Assembly (NCBI GenBank): GCA_028671895.1 | Contig: JAPMAC010000231.1 | Location: 7,962,001 to 8,026,000, forward strand | Origin: Oenanthe sinensis | Lineage: Eukaryota > Streptophyta > Magnoliopsida > Apiales > Apiaceae | Direction: 5' to 3' | DNA length: 64,000 bases | Shown: positions 1-9,755 of the stretch, piece after piece | Position numbering within the stretch: position 1 is the first letter of the stretch | Layout: each line of letters opens with the position of its first letter | Position numbers and translations under genes: made by a program | The notes under the pieces: generated by a model | Seen by the model: only the letters and a program-made list of their open reading frames with translations | Database searches by the model: none | What the model was told of the DNA's origin: nothing

Positions 1-2
1 CA

Positions 3-2563
3 AGTGGCAAAGCAGCAACAGGTGTTTCATCTAATTCTCATATGTGGACTGCAACAAATCTTCTCGATAAACAAACCCGCGTCTCTTCAACTCTCGAAAA
101 TAAGAATCTCGTTCAAGCCCAATTGATGTTTAAGAACAATTTATCTGTTAATTGCATTGTTCCTCCTCTTGGCATTGAAGCTGATTACCATGCCCCCAAC
201 TGGGTAAGGTTCTTTTACTATCCATTTGACATTGGGGTTACTTTCCCATATTCCAATCTCATCACAGACTTCCTGACGATCATCGATGCTTCACCCTCGC
301 AAGTCATGCCCGGTGCATGGAGAATCCTAGCTTGTTTAGATGAGATCGAGAAGAAGCACCATCTCGGCATCAATATGGCTGTTGTTTGCCATACCTATGT
401 AGCCAAGAAGTTTCATGGAGGAATGTTTGGTTTAGTTGTTCGAGTGAATCGAGAGCCGTTGGTGGTCAATCTCGAATGGGTTCATGATCGCGGCTGGAAA
501 CATGATTTTCTTTTTGTTAAAAAATCATCCCTGGGTGAGGAAGGATCTTATCTTCGCGAGAAGTGGAACGATGGTGGTAATATCATCATTCTTCTTTTAT
601 TTTCTGCTACGATTATCTTTATACGCCAAATATTTGATAAAACTCCCCATTCACTATTTTTTTTATATGCGTCATATCCACCAAGTGTGTTTTCTTTAGC
701 TTTGTCGGGTCCCTACTTGTGCTTAATTGATACGTATAATTGTTGTATAGATCATCGTACAATGTTTATTTACTATATCTAATTACTTAAACCACACGAC
801 TTTTTAATGAGGGTCGTGCAGAGTATGTTGATGTAGCCACTTCGTTTGTAAATATTGCTTTAAGATGCACTTGCTTTATTATGTCATCATCGTGTCTTGA
901 AAGTAATTATCTATCAATTGATAAGCAACCTTTGTCTGACACTTACATGTCCACACTTGAGCACTGCTACTAGGCACCTGATGCATTTGAATTTGTTTGT
1001 CCTAATACATGTCAGCTGCACTTCGAACACTGTTGTCGCTCTCACTCGTAAACTCTGATATACTATTTGGTCTTCAAATGTGTGTTTTTTTTTACACGTC
1101 TTGGTTGTCGTGCCAAGTCTTTGGTATATTGTTTCACTGGCAACTGGTATCTTGCCTTACTATAGTATACTCGTCGTGTGGTCCTTTTGTCAACTAAACT
1201 TGTCATTGTCACTATATTATTCTCAGATTGTAGCATTGACTCTGCCATGGATGATGAGGCTGCTGAAGATATTGTGCAGAAGATTAAGGGCTTACCTTTG
1301 GCTGATAAGATATGGCCAAATTGCCTCGATCGTCCCATTCGTCACTCTGCCCAGGTGGACATTGAGGCTTATCTCGCCAAACCTCCCAAATCTTTTGTGA
1401 ACAGAGATACAATTGACTCTGAATCTCAGTCTCGTACTACTGTAGGTGCATTGTCTGCAAAGAAGAAAATAAAAGCTATTGCCAAAACAACTGTTGACCT
1501 TACTCGTGAGGATTTATCTTCTGATTCAACTTACAACTCTCATGTAGCTGCTGCGTTATTTAATTCTGGAAGGAAGTTTGTAAAAGGTATATTTAAATTA
1601 CTCTTCATTGTGCTTCTATTTGCCATCTTGTGAATGTCTCTTAATTTCCCTCATGCAGAGTATCAGCCCCCCGTACTCCCTGCTTTGGAGAGGTCCTCAG
1701 GCAAGAAACTGTTCATGAAACGTGGACGCGAATCTGGTAGCGAGAGTTCTCGCAAGTTGCTCGTTACTCCTAGTCCACTTTCTAAGAAGACAAAAATTAT
1801 GGAACTTCCTTCTCCTCCTCCACTTACTGCTGCAGACCAACCTCTTCAAATTCCAATTGACTGGCAATGGCCTTATCTTAATGGATATTCTGTCAACTCT
1901 CCTCCTGGTGAATTGCAACCTATGCTTAGTTCATTGTTGCTTCCAGAAACGATCAATGGTCACAACACCATGCCTGTTGAGGATGTTATATCAGAAACTA
2001 TCGGTCACGCATTTCATGTAATCCCATTGTCACTATTATGTTCTACTCGATTCCTCCACCATTGTTATGTTTTCTTTCCAAAATTATCACTTCATTTCTC
2101 TTCTCTTTTTGCTGTACAGGCACTTCAAACTGCATTACTTTCTCGTACCAGTTACATGGACATTTCAACTGAATTCGCTATGTTAAAGCTGGAGCATGCT
2201 GCTTGTGGTAGTAAAATGAATGAGTTGACAGATAAGGCTACCAAATCGGATAAAGAAGCCAATAACGCCAAGAAAGATCTTGTCAATTTTGCTGCTAAAG
2301 TAGAGAAATCTAATGCAAACTTGTTCTTTGACGCTGAGATAAAAGTCACTCAAGGCATTATGCGTTCTCGGATCGACACTATGTTAGAATTTCGTCGGGG
2401 AGAGTGGAGTTTGGAAGATGTTGATGAAGCCGTGAAGATCTATAATGCAACCTTTCCAGACGATGCTATTGAGCCCGGTGAAGACGTAGATGCTGGACCT
2501 TCCAAGTTTGACTCAGTTGGTGACAAAGGCGACGAGGATAGTGATGACAGCGCTGAATTCTAG
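3..2563 (+). CDS. Antisense extra ORF of E1 (Transposase_28-like protein), four exons, 5' partial
   Basis: A spliced reading frame runs antisense to E1 gag-pol. Inferred exons are 3-576, 1227-1586, 1659-2017 and 2120-2563. All introns have GT...AG ends and the phases keep one frame. The frame is open to the left edge, so the true start may be off the window (the first ATG is at 42). The exon-1 product has the FPYSNLITDFLTIID...SQVMPGAWRIL pattern of the putative gypsy-type transposon domain (PF04195, Transposase_28). Exon 2 has a basic region. Exon 4 is heptad-rich with an acidic Asp/Glu tail. Such antisense ORFs are known from Tat-lineage elements, where their function is unknown. No stop or frameshift is seen, unlike the copy in E2. 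Splice sites were chosen by eye. Confidence 0.75.
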
Positions 2564-3737
2564 CTTGTGTTGCCGTAATGATTGTTCTTCATATTTCTAG
2601 TACTTTCCATTCGTAGACTTAGTTGTAATTGAATTTTATCGTGTTGACTTGATTTGGATGGTTTGAACATTTAGTCCCTGTTTCATCACTTGTGATGGAG
2701 GACTGTAAAAATTGTCCTTCGTGGCATTAGGATTTCTTTTCTCATATCAAGATGAATTTTGTGACAGCTTGTTCCATTCTTATGCCATTTATGTAGTTTT
2801 TTTTATTTGTTATTGTGACAGTTTTTACTCGTCAACAGGTGACATCAATCACCTGACGGGTAGTGCTTGTCGTCATGTGTGGTTTCAACAATAATTCTCA
2901 TTGTGAGTTTTTCAAACTCTGTTGTGATTTCGTTGTTATGTTTTACATGTATTGTTGAATACAAATGCATATAAGTAATTGCCTGTAGTAAAAATACATA
3001 CACGATAATTGCACATTTTTAAATGTCATTTTTGTGAGGAGTAATGTAGTTATTATGCGTTATAATTGTTATGGTACATGTGCCATAGTCATGTAAATGT
3101 ATAAGTATATTTGTCATTTGTTAAATCATTGGTTCGTCACTTCGTAGTATATAATTTTTGTTCATAATTCGTAGGTGCTAGCACGTCATATAAGTGATTA
3201 AAAGGCCTTCCCCTCTTGAAACCTACTTATTTTACCCGTAATTATTTCGTGTAAGGGTATTAAGACTTGTCACTACGAGAGTGATATGACTTGCCCCCGT
3301 TTTGTTATTATAATTATGAACTAAGGGGTGCTGCCTCTAGTCATATTTCGTTGTGGGTGATCAGCCCATTCGTAGGTAAATTCGGGGTACACCGCTCCTA
3401 GTTACCTTGTAATCGTAATCGTAATTGTAGTGTATAAACAATTATTAAATATAAGGAAGCTACAAACTATGGCAATTTATACCAGAAAAATTTATACTTA
3501 AAGTACAAAAACTTTATAATTATAGTCATATGTGAGGAATACAGCATATATGTAAATTATATTCAGCAAAATGAAGGCGCAGTCATGCCATTTTATTCAG
3601 GAAACTAGTCATACTTTAAACCAATACATGAAACTTAGGAGTAGAGTTCAAAAGGGAATAGCATCTTAAGCAATTAAACTTGTGTCCTAGCGACTTATTG
3701 CAACTAAGGCAAACAAAAAAGAGTAAAGGAAATAGAA
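2564..3737. other. E1 spacer between convergent genes
   Basis: About 1.2 kb of AT-rich non-coding DNA lies between the 3' ends of the antisense ORF (plus) and gag-pol (minus). Transcripts from both strands must end or overlap here. No reading frame of note is seen. Around 3180-3420 there are short G-rich, imperfectly repeated stretches (for example GGGGTGCTGCCTCTAGT and GGGGTACACCGCTCCTAGT). Confidence 0.6.
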
Positions 3738-4790
3738 TTACACATTATACGCCTTAAGATGGAATGCATTCCAACTCCTTGGAACCTGAACTCCTGCCAT
3801 GATTGACAACTGGTATGCTCCTCGTCCGACAACTATATCGACCAAGTAAGGTCCTTCCCATGCGTCAGCAAATTTCCCAGCGCTGGCGTCAAGTGTATTC
3901 TGGAAGACCTTTCTCAAAACAAGGTCCCCCACTTGAAATTTCTTCAATCGTAGATTCTTGTTGTAAGCATTGGCCACTCTCTGTTGATAAGAGGCCATTC
4001 TAATCTTTGCCATATCACGTAACTCGTCGACTGTGTCAAGGTCATTGACAAGTTCGTCCTTGTTGTTGTCGACAGTGGCCAATCCATACCGCGCTGTTGG
4101 ACAAATAACTTCTGTAGGCAGAACAGACTCTGTTCCGTAGACTAGTGAGAATGGTGTTTGCCCTGTCGACGTCTTTGGTGTGGTTCTGTCGGCCCATAGG
4201 ACCCACGGCAGTTCCTCTGCCCAACTCCCTTTGTGACCCGTCAGCCTCTTCTTGAGGTTGTTGATGATGATCTTATTGCTTGATTCAGCTTGACCATTTG
4301 CTTGTGGGTATCTCGGAGTAGACTTTACCAACTTTATATTCCATTGACGGCAGAAAGCCTCCGTCTTGTCACTTATGAATTGCGAGCCATTATCACAAAC
4401 AATCTCAGATGGTACACCAAACTTGCAAAGGATATTACGTTTGATAAAACCGATCACCTCTTTGGACTTGACTTGTCGAAATGATTCCGCCTCGATCCAC
4501 TTGGAGAAGTAATCAGTCATAGCTAGCATGTATACCTTTTGGCCTGGGGCTGGTGGCATTTTTCCAACGATATCCATCCCCCACTTCATGAACGGCCAAG
4601 AAAGAATTGACGGGTGCAAGTATTCTGACGGCTGATGTGCGATAGGTGCATGCCTTTGGCAAGCATCGCACCTCTTGACGTAGTCAAGCGCATCCTGCTT
4701 TAACTGTAGGCCAGTAGTATCCCATTCGTAGTATTTTGAATGATAAGTTTCTTCCTCCAGAATGGTTTCCACAATCTCCTTCATGTACAT
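3738..4790 (-). CDS. E1 integrase (C-terminal part of pol), frameshifted from the upstream frame
   Basis: This frame encodes the integrase. It has the CC half of the HHCC zinc finger (CDACQRH), the catalytic D at WGMDIVG (near 4575), D at CDNGSQF (near 4390) and E at QAESSN (near 4285). A GPY/F-type C-terminal module follows (EGPYLVDIVVGRGAYQ). No chromodomain follows. The HH half of the zinc finger is encoded in the upstream frame. The two frames overlap near 4684-4700, where one base is gained or lost, so the first residues of this frame up to about the QDALDYVKRC stretch are out-of-frame sequence. Apart from this shift the integrase looks complete, with all DDE residues present. Confidence 0.88.
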   Translation of the reverse strand: MYMKEIVETILEEETYHSKYYEWDTTGLQLKQDALDYVKRCDACQRHAPIAHQPSEYLHPSILSWPFMKWGMDIVGKMPPAPGQKVYMLAMTDYFSKWIEAESFRQVKSKEVIGFIKRNILCKFGVPSEIVCDNGSQFISDKTEAFCRQWNIKLVKSTPRYPQANGQAESSNKIIINNLKKRLTGHKGSWAEELPWVLWADRTTPKTSTGQTPFSLVYGTESVLPTEVICPTARYGLATVDNNKDELVNDLDTVDELRDMAKIRMASYQQRVANAYNKNLRLKKFQVGDLVLRKVFQNTLDASAGKFADAWEGPYLVDIVVGRGAYQLSIMAGVQVPRSWNAFHLKAYNV

Positions 4791-7700
4791 CTTTCAGTAC
4801 CTGTCGGGCCTCCTCATACTCTAGACACCTTTGCAATAACCCTGTAAACGATTTTTTGAACAAGACACCGTCAATTATTGTGAATCTGGAAGCCTTCATC
4901 CTCAACAGCCTCGCCTCGCTAGCATTGTTTGGTTGAACGTTATCCAACAAGTAGTCTATTATTTCTTTGGACCAACTTGTCGGTTGAGTGATGTTAGAAC
5001 TCTGCCCATCAATAAGAACCATAATATCCTCCGATTCTTCATACTTTTCAGTTGCAGGCCTCAAAATGTGTATAATTGGAATATTTGTCAGGCTAACATC
5101 ACGAAAGACTGCTCCTAGACCAGCTAATGCGTCTGCCTGTGTGTTTAACTCTCTTGGTACTTGTCGAATGTTGAATGAAGAAAATTGTGCTTGCAATTCT
5201 TTGACAATGCTCAAGTACGCAATCATCTTCTGTTCTTTAGCCGCATAAGAACCATTCACATGATTGACGATTAATAAAGAATCACAACATACCTCAATAT
5301 GACCAATCTTCAATTCTAATGCAGCTGTCAGGCCAACGATCAACGCCTCATATTCCGATTCATTGTTAGTAGCTTTAAAATCACAACATATTGAGTGGGC
5401 TATTATATCCCCCTGTGGCGATTTGAGTACAAGTCCCAGCCCTGTACCATTCACATTCGAGGCCCCGTCGGTGTAGAGTGTCCACGGTTCTATCTTTGTT
5501 TCTGACACCAAGCATCGCAGTTTTTCGTCAGCTTGCGTCAATTGACTTGGACTGAAGTCTGCCACAAAGTCAGCCAATGCTTGTGATTTTATTGTTGTTC
5601 TTGATTCATATACTATGTCATACATACTCAACCTGACAGACCACTTTGCCAATCTACCTGTCAACTCCGGCTTTCCGAGGACTGTCTTCAAAGGGTAATT
5701 TGTTCGGACGCATATTTTGTGTCCCTCAAAATAGTGTCGAAGCTTTACTGAAGTGACAGCCAATGCCAATACCAACTTTTCGAGTGACGAATATCTCGTT
5801 TCTGCGTCAACAAGACTCTTACTGGCGTAGTAAATAGGTGATTGTACTCCGTTGTCCTCCTTCACTAGTACACCGCTGACAGCCTGTTCAGTGACTGACA
5901 GGTATACATACAACATTTCTCCAAGCGTCGGCTTAGCCAATAGTGGGGCTGAAGTCAAATATTGCTTTAGTTCTGTAAGAGCCTCGTCATGCTTGTTCGT
6001 CCACTGAAACCCCTTGTTTTTTCTTAACACATCGTAGAACAACTTACACCTGTCTGACAGGTCCATCTTGATCTGATTGAACCCACTTGAAGCATCTAGA
6101 AATGTTAGCAATCCATGTCCTGCCGTCGAATCAACCATTGCATCTATATGTGGTAACGGATAGGGATCTTTTGGACAGGCCTTATTCAAGTCGGTGTAGT
6201 CGACGCATACTCTCCATTTGCCATTTTTCTTTTGAACAATCACAACGTTGGCCAACCATTCTGGATAGTTAACCTCTCTTATCATCCCCGCCTTCAATAA
6301 CCTACTCACTTCTTCATTGATAATCTGATTCCTATCAGGACCAAACTTTCTTCTCTTCTGCTGGACGGGTACGTAGTTTGGGTCAACATTCAGCTTATGA
6401 GTGATGACATCTTCACTAATGCCAGTAATGTCATCATGTGTCCAAGCAAAGGCGTCCAAACGATCTGTCAAGAATTCCACCAAGTTGGCTTCAATTTCAG
6501 GAGGCACATCTTGCCCGACAAGTACCTTTTTATCTCCTATTGACAGGTTAATTTCTGTTAACTGTTCAGCATCTGTGGCTGCTACTCGTGGGATTGCAGC
6601 GCCCCTACGTTGTATCGTTGGCCTTAGACAGGTCTTGTAGCATTCTCTTGCTTGAATCTGATCACCACGGATCTGTTGTACTCCCCACGGCGTCGGAAAT
6701 TTCACCAACTGATGATAAGTCGATGGTACAACTTTCAAATCATGAATCCATGGCCTTCCAAGAATTATGTTATACGTAGATTGGCAGTCAATGACAAAAT
6801 ATTTCTGCAATAAGTTTACACCTTGCGCATATGTCGGCAATGAGATTTCACCCACTGTGCTTTTTGTTTCTCCACTGAAGCCGACGAGTACTGTTGATTT
6901 TTTTGTTATATCAGCTTCTGTTAGACCCATTTGTCGTAGAGTATCCATCATCAAAATATTTACTGCACTTCCATTGTCGACTAAAATCCTCTTAATAAGA
7001 CAGTTCCCAACTGGCAAGGAGATCACCAGACTATCGTGTTGAGGTTCCGCCACGTGCGCTCTGTCTGACTCGTCAAACTGAATTGTAAAGACTTTGCTGT
7101 CAGCCACATCCGCCCTCATCACCCTTGCTCCCGGTTCACGTGCTAGTCTCTTAGCTTGTGAATAAGTCGCTCCACAAACTTCTGAACCTCCAGCAATAAA
7201 ATTAATGACTTTGTGGTGAGGGGGTGGAGGTAGGCGTTCAAGCGGTGTCTCTTGCTTTCTGTCCTTCCGTCCTGACACGTACTCTGACATGTAGCCTTTC
7301 TTGATGAGTACTTGAATTTCCCTTCTCAGAGCTACACAATCAGATGCTCTATGACCATAGTCGCCATGAAATTCACACCACAGCTTGGATTCGGGGTACG
7401 CCTTTGGTTTATTAGACTTTGGAGGCCACTTGACCGCATCTCCCAATTTGTAAAATTCGCGTACCAAGGCCGATGGACTGATATTGAATCCATAGCTGTC
7501 AAAATGCGGTGGCAGGTTAGGATCTTTCCTCCAATCTGTTTTGCCTTGTACAGAACTCACACGGACATCTATTCTATTACTTTTGGAGTAGGGCTTATAG
7601 TCCTTGGTTCTTGTCGTCGGGGTTTTTCTGTTGGGGTGGTAGTAACTGTCATCCATCTCTCGTTTATCTTCCTCCAACCTGACTTGTGCCATAGCTTTGG

Positions 7701-8703
7701 ATTGCACGTCGTCCATTGACCTGCACGGGTACTTGGTCAATTCGTCATACAGAGGGGAGTCTCTTATCAATCCGTGTCGAAAAGCTTCAATAGTCGTCGG
7801 TATGTCACAGTTTGTAATTGTAACTTTCTCTCTATTGAACCTTGAGATGTAATCCCTGAGTGGCTCCCTGTATTTTTGCACAATGCGATATAAATCACTT
7901 GTTGTTTTTTCAAAGCGTCGACTACTAGCAAATTGTAGATTGAATGCGTCAACCAGGTCTGCGAACGAGTTGATACTGCCATTGGATAGGCTGACAAACC
8001 ATTGAAGTGCTGGCCCCGTTAACGTTGAACCGAACCCTTTGCACATACAAGGTTCCCTGTACTCTTTAGGGATTGGCACAGTGAACATACGTTGTTTGTA
8101 TTGTGCTATATGTTCTTCAGGATCAGTCGAACCATCATATGCTTTCATGTTTGGAATCGTAAATCTCTTCGGTATCTCGACCATAGCAATATTATCTGCA
8201 AATGACGAGTCCGCATAGCTTGTTGGGGTAGCTTTCTCCAGAGGCTTTGGTACTCCGGGTATCCTCTGTATCAATTCCCTCATCTCCTTCAACTCTTGCT
8301 TCATGGCTTCCGTTGTGCTGCTTTCTGACCTTGAGCTCTTGTGCTTTGATCTCCTAGAGGACCTCTCATCGTCCTTGTTGTGCTTTCCATGAGCGTCTCT
8401 ATCAGGTTCAACATCCTTATTGCTCCTTGCCGCATTGTTGTCAGCCTCATCTAAAATAACCACATGTGGATCATCTTTATCGGGTTGTTCTTCCTCATCA
8501 AAGTCTAAGCATCTGGCCACCACACTTGCCAATGTTTGCTTGGAAGCAGTCGTGCTGGATTTTATCGTGCTCAGTTCTGCTTTGAGAGTTTCATTCTCAA
8601 ATCGCATGACCTCCATATCTGATTGTAGTTTCTTCACAATCATCGACAAATCATCATTTGTAAGACGTGAAGTGTCTCCGTCCTGCTGTGAGCCTGATGC
8701 CAT
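4684..8703 (-). CDS. E1 Gag-PR-RT(deleted)-RNase H polyprotein, 1339 residues
   Basis: One uninterrupted frame starts with ATG at 8703, 55 bases inside the LTR edge. In order it holds a coiled-coil/charged N-terminus (1-180), the Gag core (about 186-340, with GPALQWF), a Cx2H zinc knuckle (CEFHGDYGHRASDC, about 443-458), an aspartic protease with active site VDNGSAV (about 576), an N-terminal RT part (KNGKWRVCVDYTDLNKACPK, about 820), an RNase H-like region of the RT connection, RNase H proper (LYTDGASNVNGTG, about 1074-1200), and the start of the integrase zinc domain. At about residue 881 (near base 6060) the sequence jumps from GFNQIKMDL straight to the tether that normally lies beyond the RT palm. 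Some 150 residues including the YxDD catalytic motif are therefore missing with the frame kept. The product cannot reverse-transcribe on its own. Confidence 0.88.
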   Translation of the reverse strand: MASGSQQDGDTSRLTNDDLSMIVKKLQSDMEVMRFENETLKAELSTIKSSTTASKQTLASVVARCLDFDEEEQPDKDDPHVVILDEADNNAARSNKDVEPDRDAHGKHNKDDERSSRRSKHKSSRSESSTTEAMKQELKEMRELIQRIPGVPKPLEKATPTSYADSSFADNIAMVEIPKRFTIPNMKAYDGSTDPEEHIAQYKQRMFTVPIPKEYREPCMCKGFGSTLTGPALQWFVSLSNGSINSFADLVDAFNLQFASSRRFEKTTSDLYRIVQKYREPLRDYISRFNREKVTITNCDIPTTIEAFRHGLIRDSPLYDELTKYPCRSMDDVQSKAMAQVRLEEDKREMDDSYYHPNRKTPTTRTKDYKPYSKSNRIDVRVSSVQGKTDWRKDPNLPPHFDSYGFNISPSALVREFYKLGDAVKWPPKSNKPKAYPESKLWCEFHGDYGHRASDCVALRREIQVLIKKGYMSEYVSGRKDRKQETPLERLPPPPHHKVINFIAGGSEVCGATYSQAKRLAREPGARVMRADVADSKVFTIQFDESDRAHVAEPQHDSLVISLPVGNCLIKRILVDNGSAVNILMMDTLRQMGLTEADITKKSTVLVGFSGETKSTVGEISLPTYAQGVNLLQKYFVIDCQSTYNIILGRPWIHDLKVVPSTYHQLVKFPTPWGVQQIRGDQIQARECYKTCLRPTIQRRGAAIPRVAATDAEQLTEINLSIGDKKVLVGQDVPPEIEANLVEFLTDRLDAFAWTHDDITGISEDVITHKLNVDPNYVPVQQKRRKFGPDRNQIINEEVSRLLKAGMIREVNYPEWLANVVIVQKKNGKWRVCVDYTDLNKACPKDPYPLPHIDAMVDSTAGHGLLTFLDASSGFNQIKMDLSDRCKLFYDVLRKNKGFQWTNKHDEALTELKQYLTSAPLLAKPTLGEMLYVYLSVTEQAVSGVLVKEDNGVQSPIYYASKSLVDAETRYSSLEKLVLALAVTSVKLRHYFEGHKICVRTNYPLKTVLGKPELTGRLAKWSVRLSMYDIVYESRTTIKSQALADFVADFSPSQLTQADEKLRCLVSETKIEPWTLYTDGASNVNGTGLGLVLKSPQGDIIAHSICCDFKATNNESEYEALIVGLTAALELKIGHIEVCCDSLLIVNHVNGSYAAKEQKMIAYLSIVKELQAQFSSFNIRQVPRELNTQADALAGLGAVFRDVSLTNIPIIHILRPATEKYEESEDIMVLIDGQSSNITQPTSWSKEIIDYLLDNVQPNNASEARLLRMKASRFTIIDGVLFKKSFTGLLQRCLEYEEARQVLKDVHEGDCGNHSGGRNLSFKILRMGYYWPTVKAGCA

Positions 8704-8736
8704 GACCGTCGAAATCGTACAGAACTCTTAGCCTAT

Positions 8737-8754
8737 TTCCCACAGACGGCGCCA
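8737..8754 (-). other. E1 primer binding site
   Basis: On the minus strand, directly inside the 5' LTR, the sequence begins TGGCGCCGTCTGTGGGAA. Complementarity to a tRNA 3' end (TGG...) is the hallmark of a primer binding site. The same site with one difference is found in E2. I cannot assign the tRNA with certainty. Confidence 0.75.
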
Positions 8755-8757
8755 AAT

Positions 8758-9477
8758 TGTTTTGGTGAAAAATTGAGGGGTTAAAGACTAAGTTCTAATA
8801 TTTGTAAAATGATATTTAGGTGTTAAAAGAGATAAAACGAATAGCACAAATCAAGCAACTAGCAAATAAAAAAAATAAGACACCAACAATTTTGGTGACG
8901 CGGAAAACCCTTTGTGGAAGGTTAAAAACCGCGGGAGGGATGTGCCCTGCCAAAATGATTCACTAAAATAAGATTGTAAAGTGGGTACAGGAGGATTGAA
9001 TGCATAAAAGTTGAAGAACAGCCTATCTGTCGGTGTACAGTCCCTACTCGTCAGCTGTCTATCTCTGTGTGTATACAAAGAATGACCTCCTCCTAAATAT
9101 TTCTACTGACCTATATTTATCCTTTGAGTTGTTCCCCCACGTTCCTTCTTTGTAGGCACCTTATCCCCCCTAATTTGAATTATTCTTCCAAATCCAAATT
9201 GTAGATAGACCATTATCCCTTATTTTATGGAGCTATAGTTGAATGAGTAAAATATTAATATTTCTCTTAATATTCTTTTTGTAATTTAATTGTAATCCAT
9301 TTGATTTCCAGAAATATCTAATATCAAGATATATTATATTTAATTAATATATATATCAATTAGATATTTTCCAGTTGTCCAATATCTCGACGGGTACCCT
9401 GCTTGTAGTCGTCTCTATCTCTAGTCGTCAGTAGTAATTTGAAGTGTGATTTTTCTTTTCTTTTTTCGGATATAACA
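8758..9477 (-). repeat. E1 5' LTR
   Basis: About 720 bp with matching ends: on the plus strand it begins TGTTTTGGTG and ends TATAACA, so the element reads TGTTATA...AAAACA. It adjoins the primer binding site on the left and non-element DNA on the right. The partner LTR is outside the window, so its length and identity cannot be checked here. Confidence 0.75.
9111..9120 (-). promoter_or_regulatory. Candidate TATA box of the E1 LTR promoter
   Basis: The minus strand reads ATAAATATAG in the middle of the LTR, about 410 bases upstream of the gag ATG. This is the expected place for the U3/R boundary promoter. Called on sequence and position only. Confidence 0.4.
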
Positions 9478-9755
9478 AATTCTTATACTAGAAGAAGAAA
9501 ACTGAATAAAGAAAAAATCAAAAACAGAAAAGGAATAACAATATAATTACAGTTTGAGCCTTATAGGAGAAAATTGGAAACAATCAGAAGCGTTTACTTG
9601 AGCTTCTATAGTATAGGAGCATAACCAAAAATGCACATCCACCCTACTGAACTGCTCATAGAAGCCACAACATAAATTCTAATTACATTCACATTTGATG
9701 AAACAGGTTTACTGTTTAATGAATTAATGAAAGTATTTTCACTAACCTGAATACT

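Larger units (their letters stand above)
1..9477 (-). mobile_element. E1: Tat/Retand-like Ty3/gypsy LTR retrotransposon, 3' end off the window
   Basis: The element lies on the minus strand. In its own direction the order is 5' LTR (8758-9477), primer binding site, gag-pol with the order Gag, PR, RT, RNase H, integrase (8703 to 3738), a non-coding spacer, and then an extra ORF in antisense (plus strand, up to 2563). The 3' LTR should lie left of base 1. Integrase after RNase H identifies Ty3/gypsy. The antisense extra ORF between pol and the 3' LTR, the Cx2H-type zinc knuckle, and the absence of a chromodomain after the GPY motif of integrase fit the Tat lineage (Retand/Grande/Ogre relatives). 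The base after the LTR starts AATTC, the expected 5-bp TSD, but its partner is outside the window. Confidence 0.9.

Noticed and set aside
4684..8703. Calling E1 gag-pol an intact autonomous polyprotein because of its long open frame
   Set aside because: The YxDD-containing RT core is missing, and integrase is in another frame.
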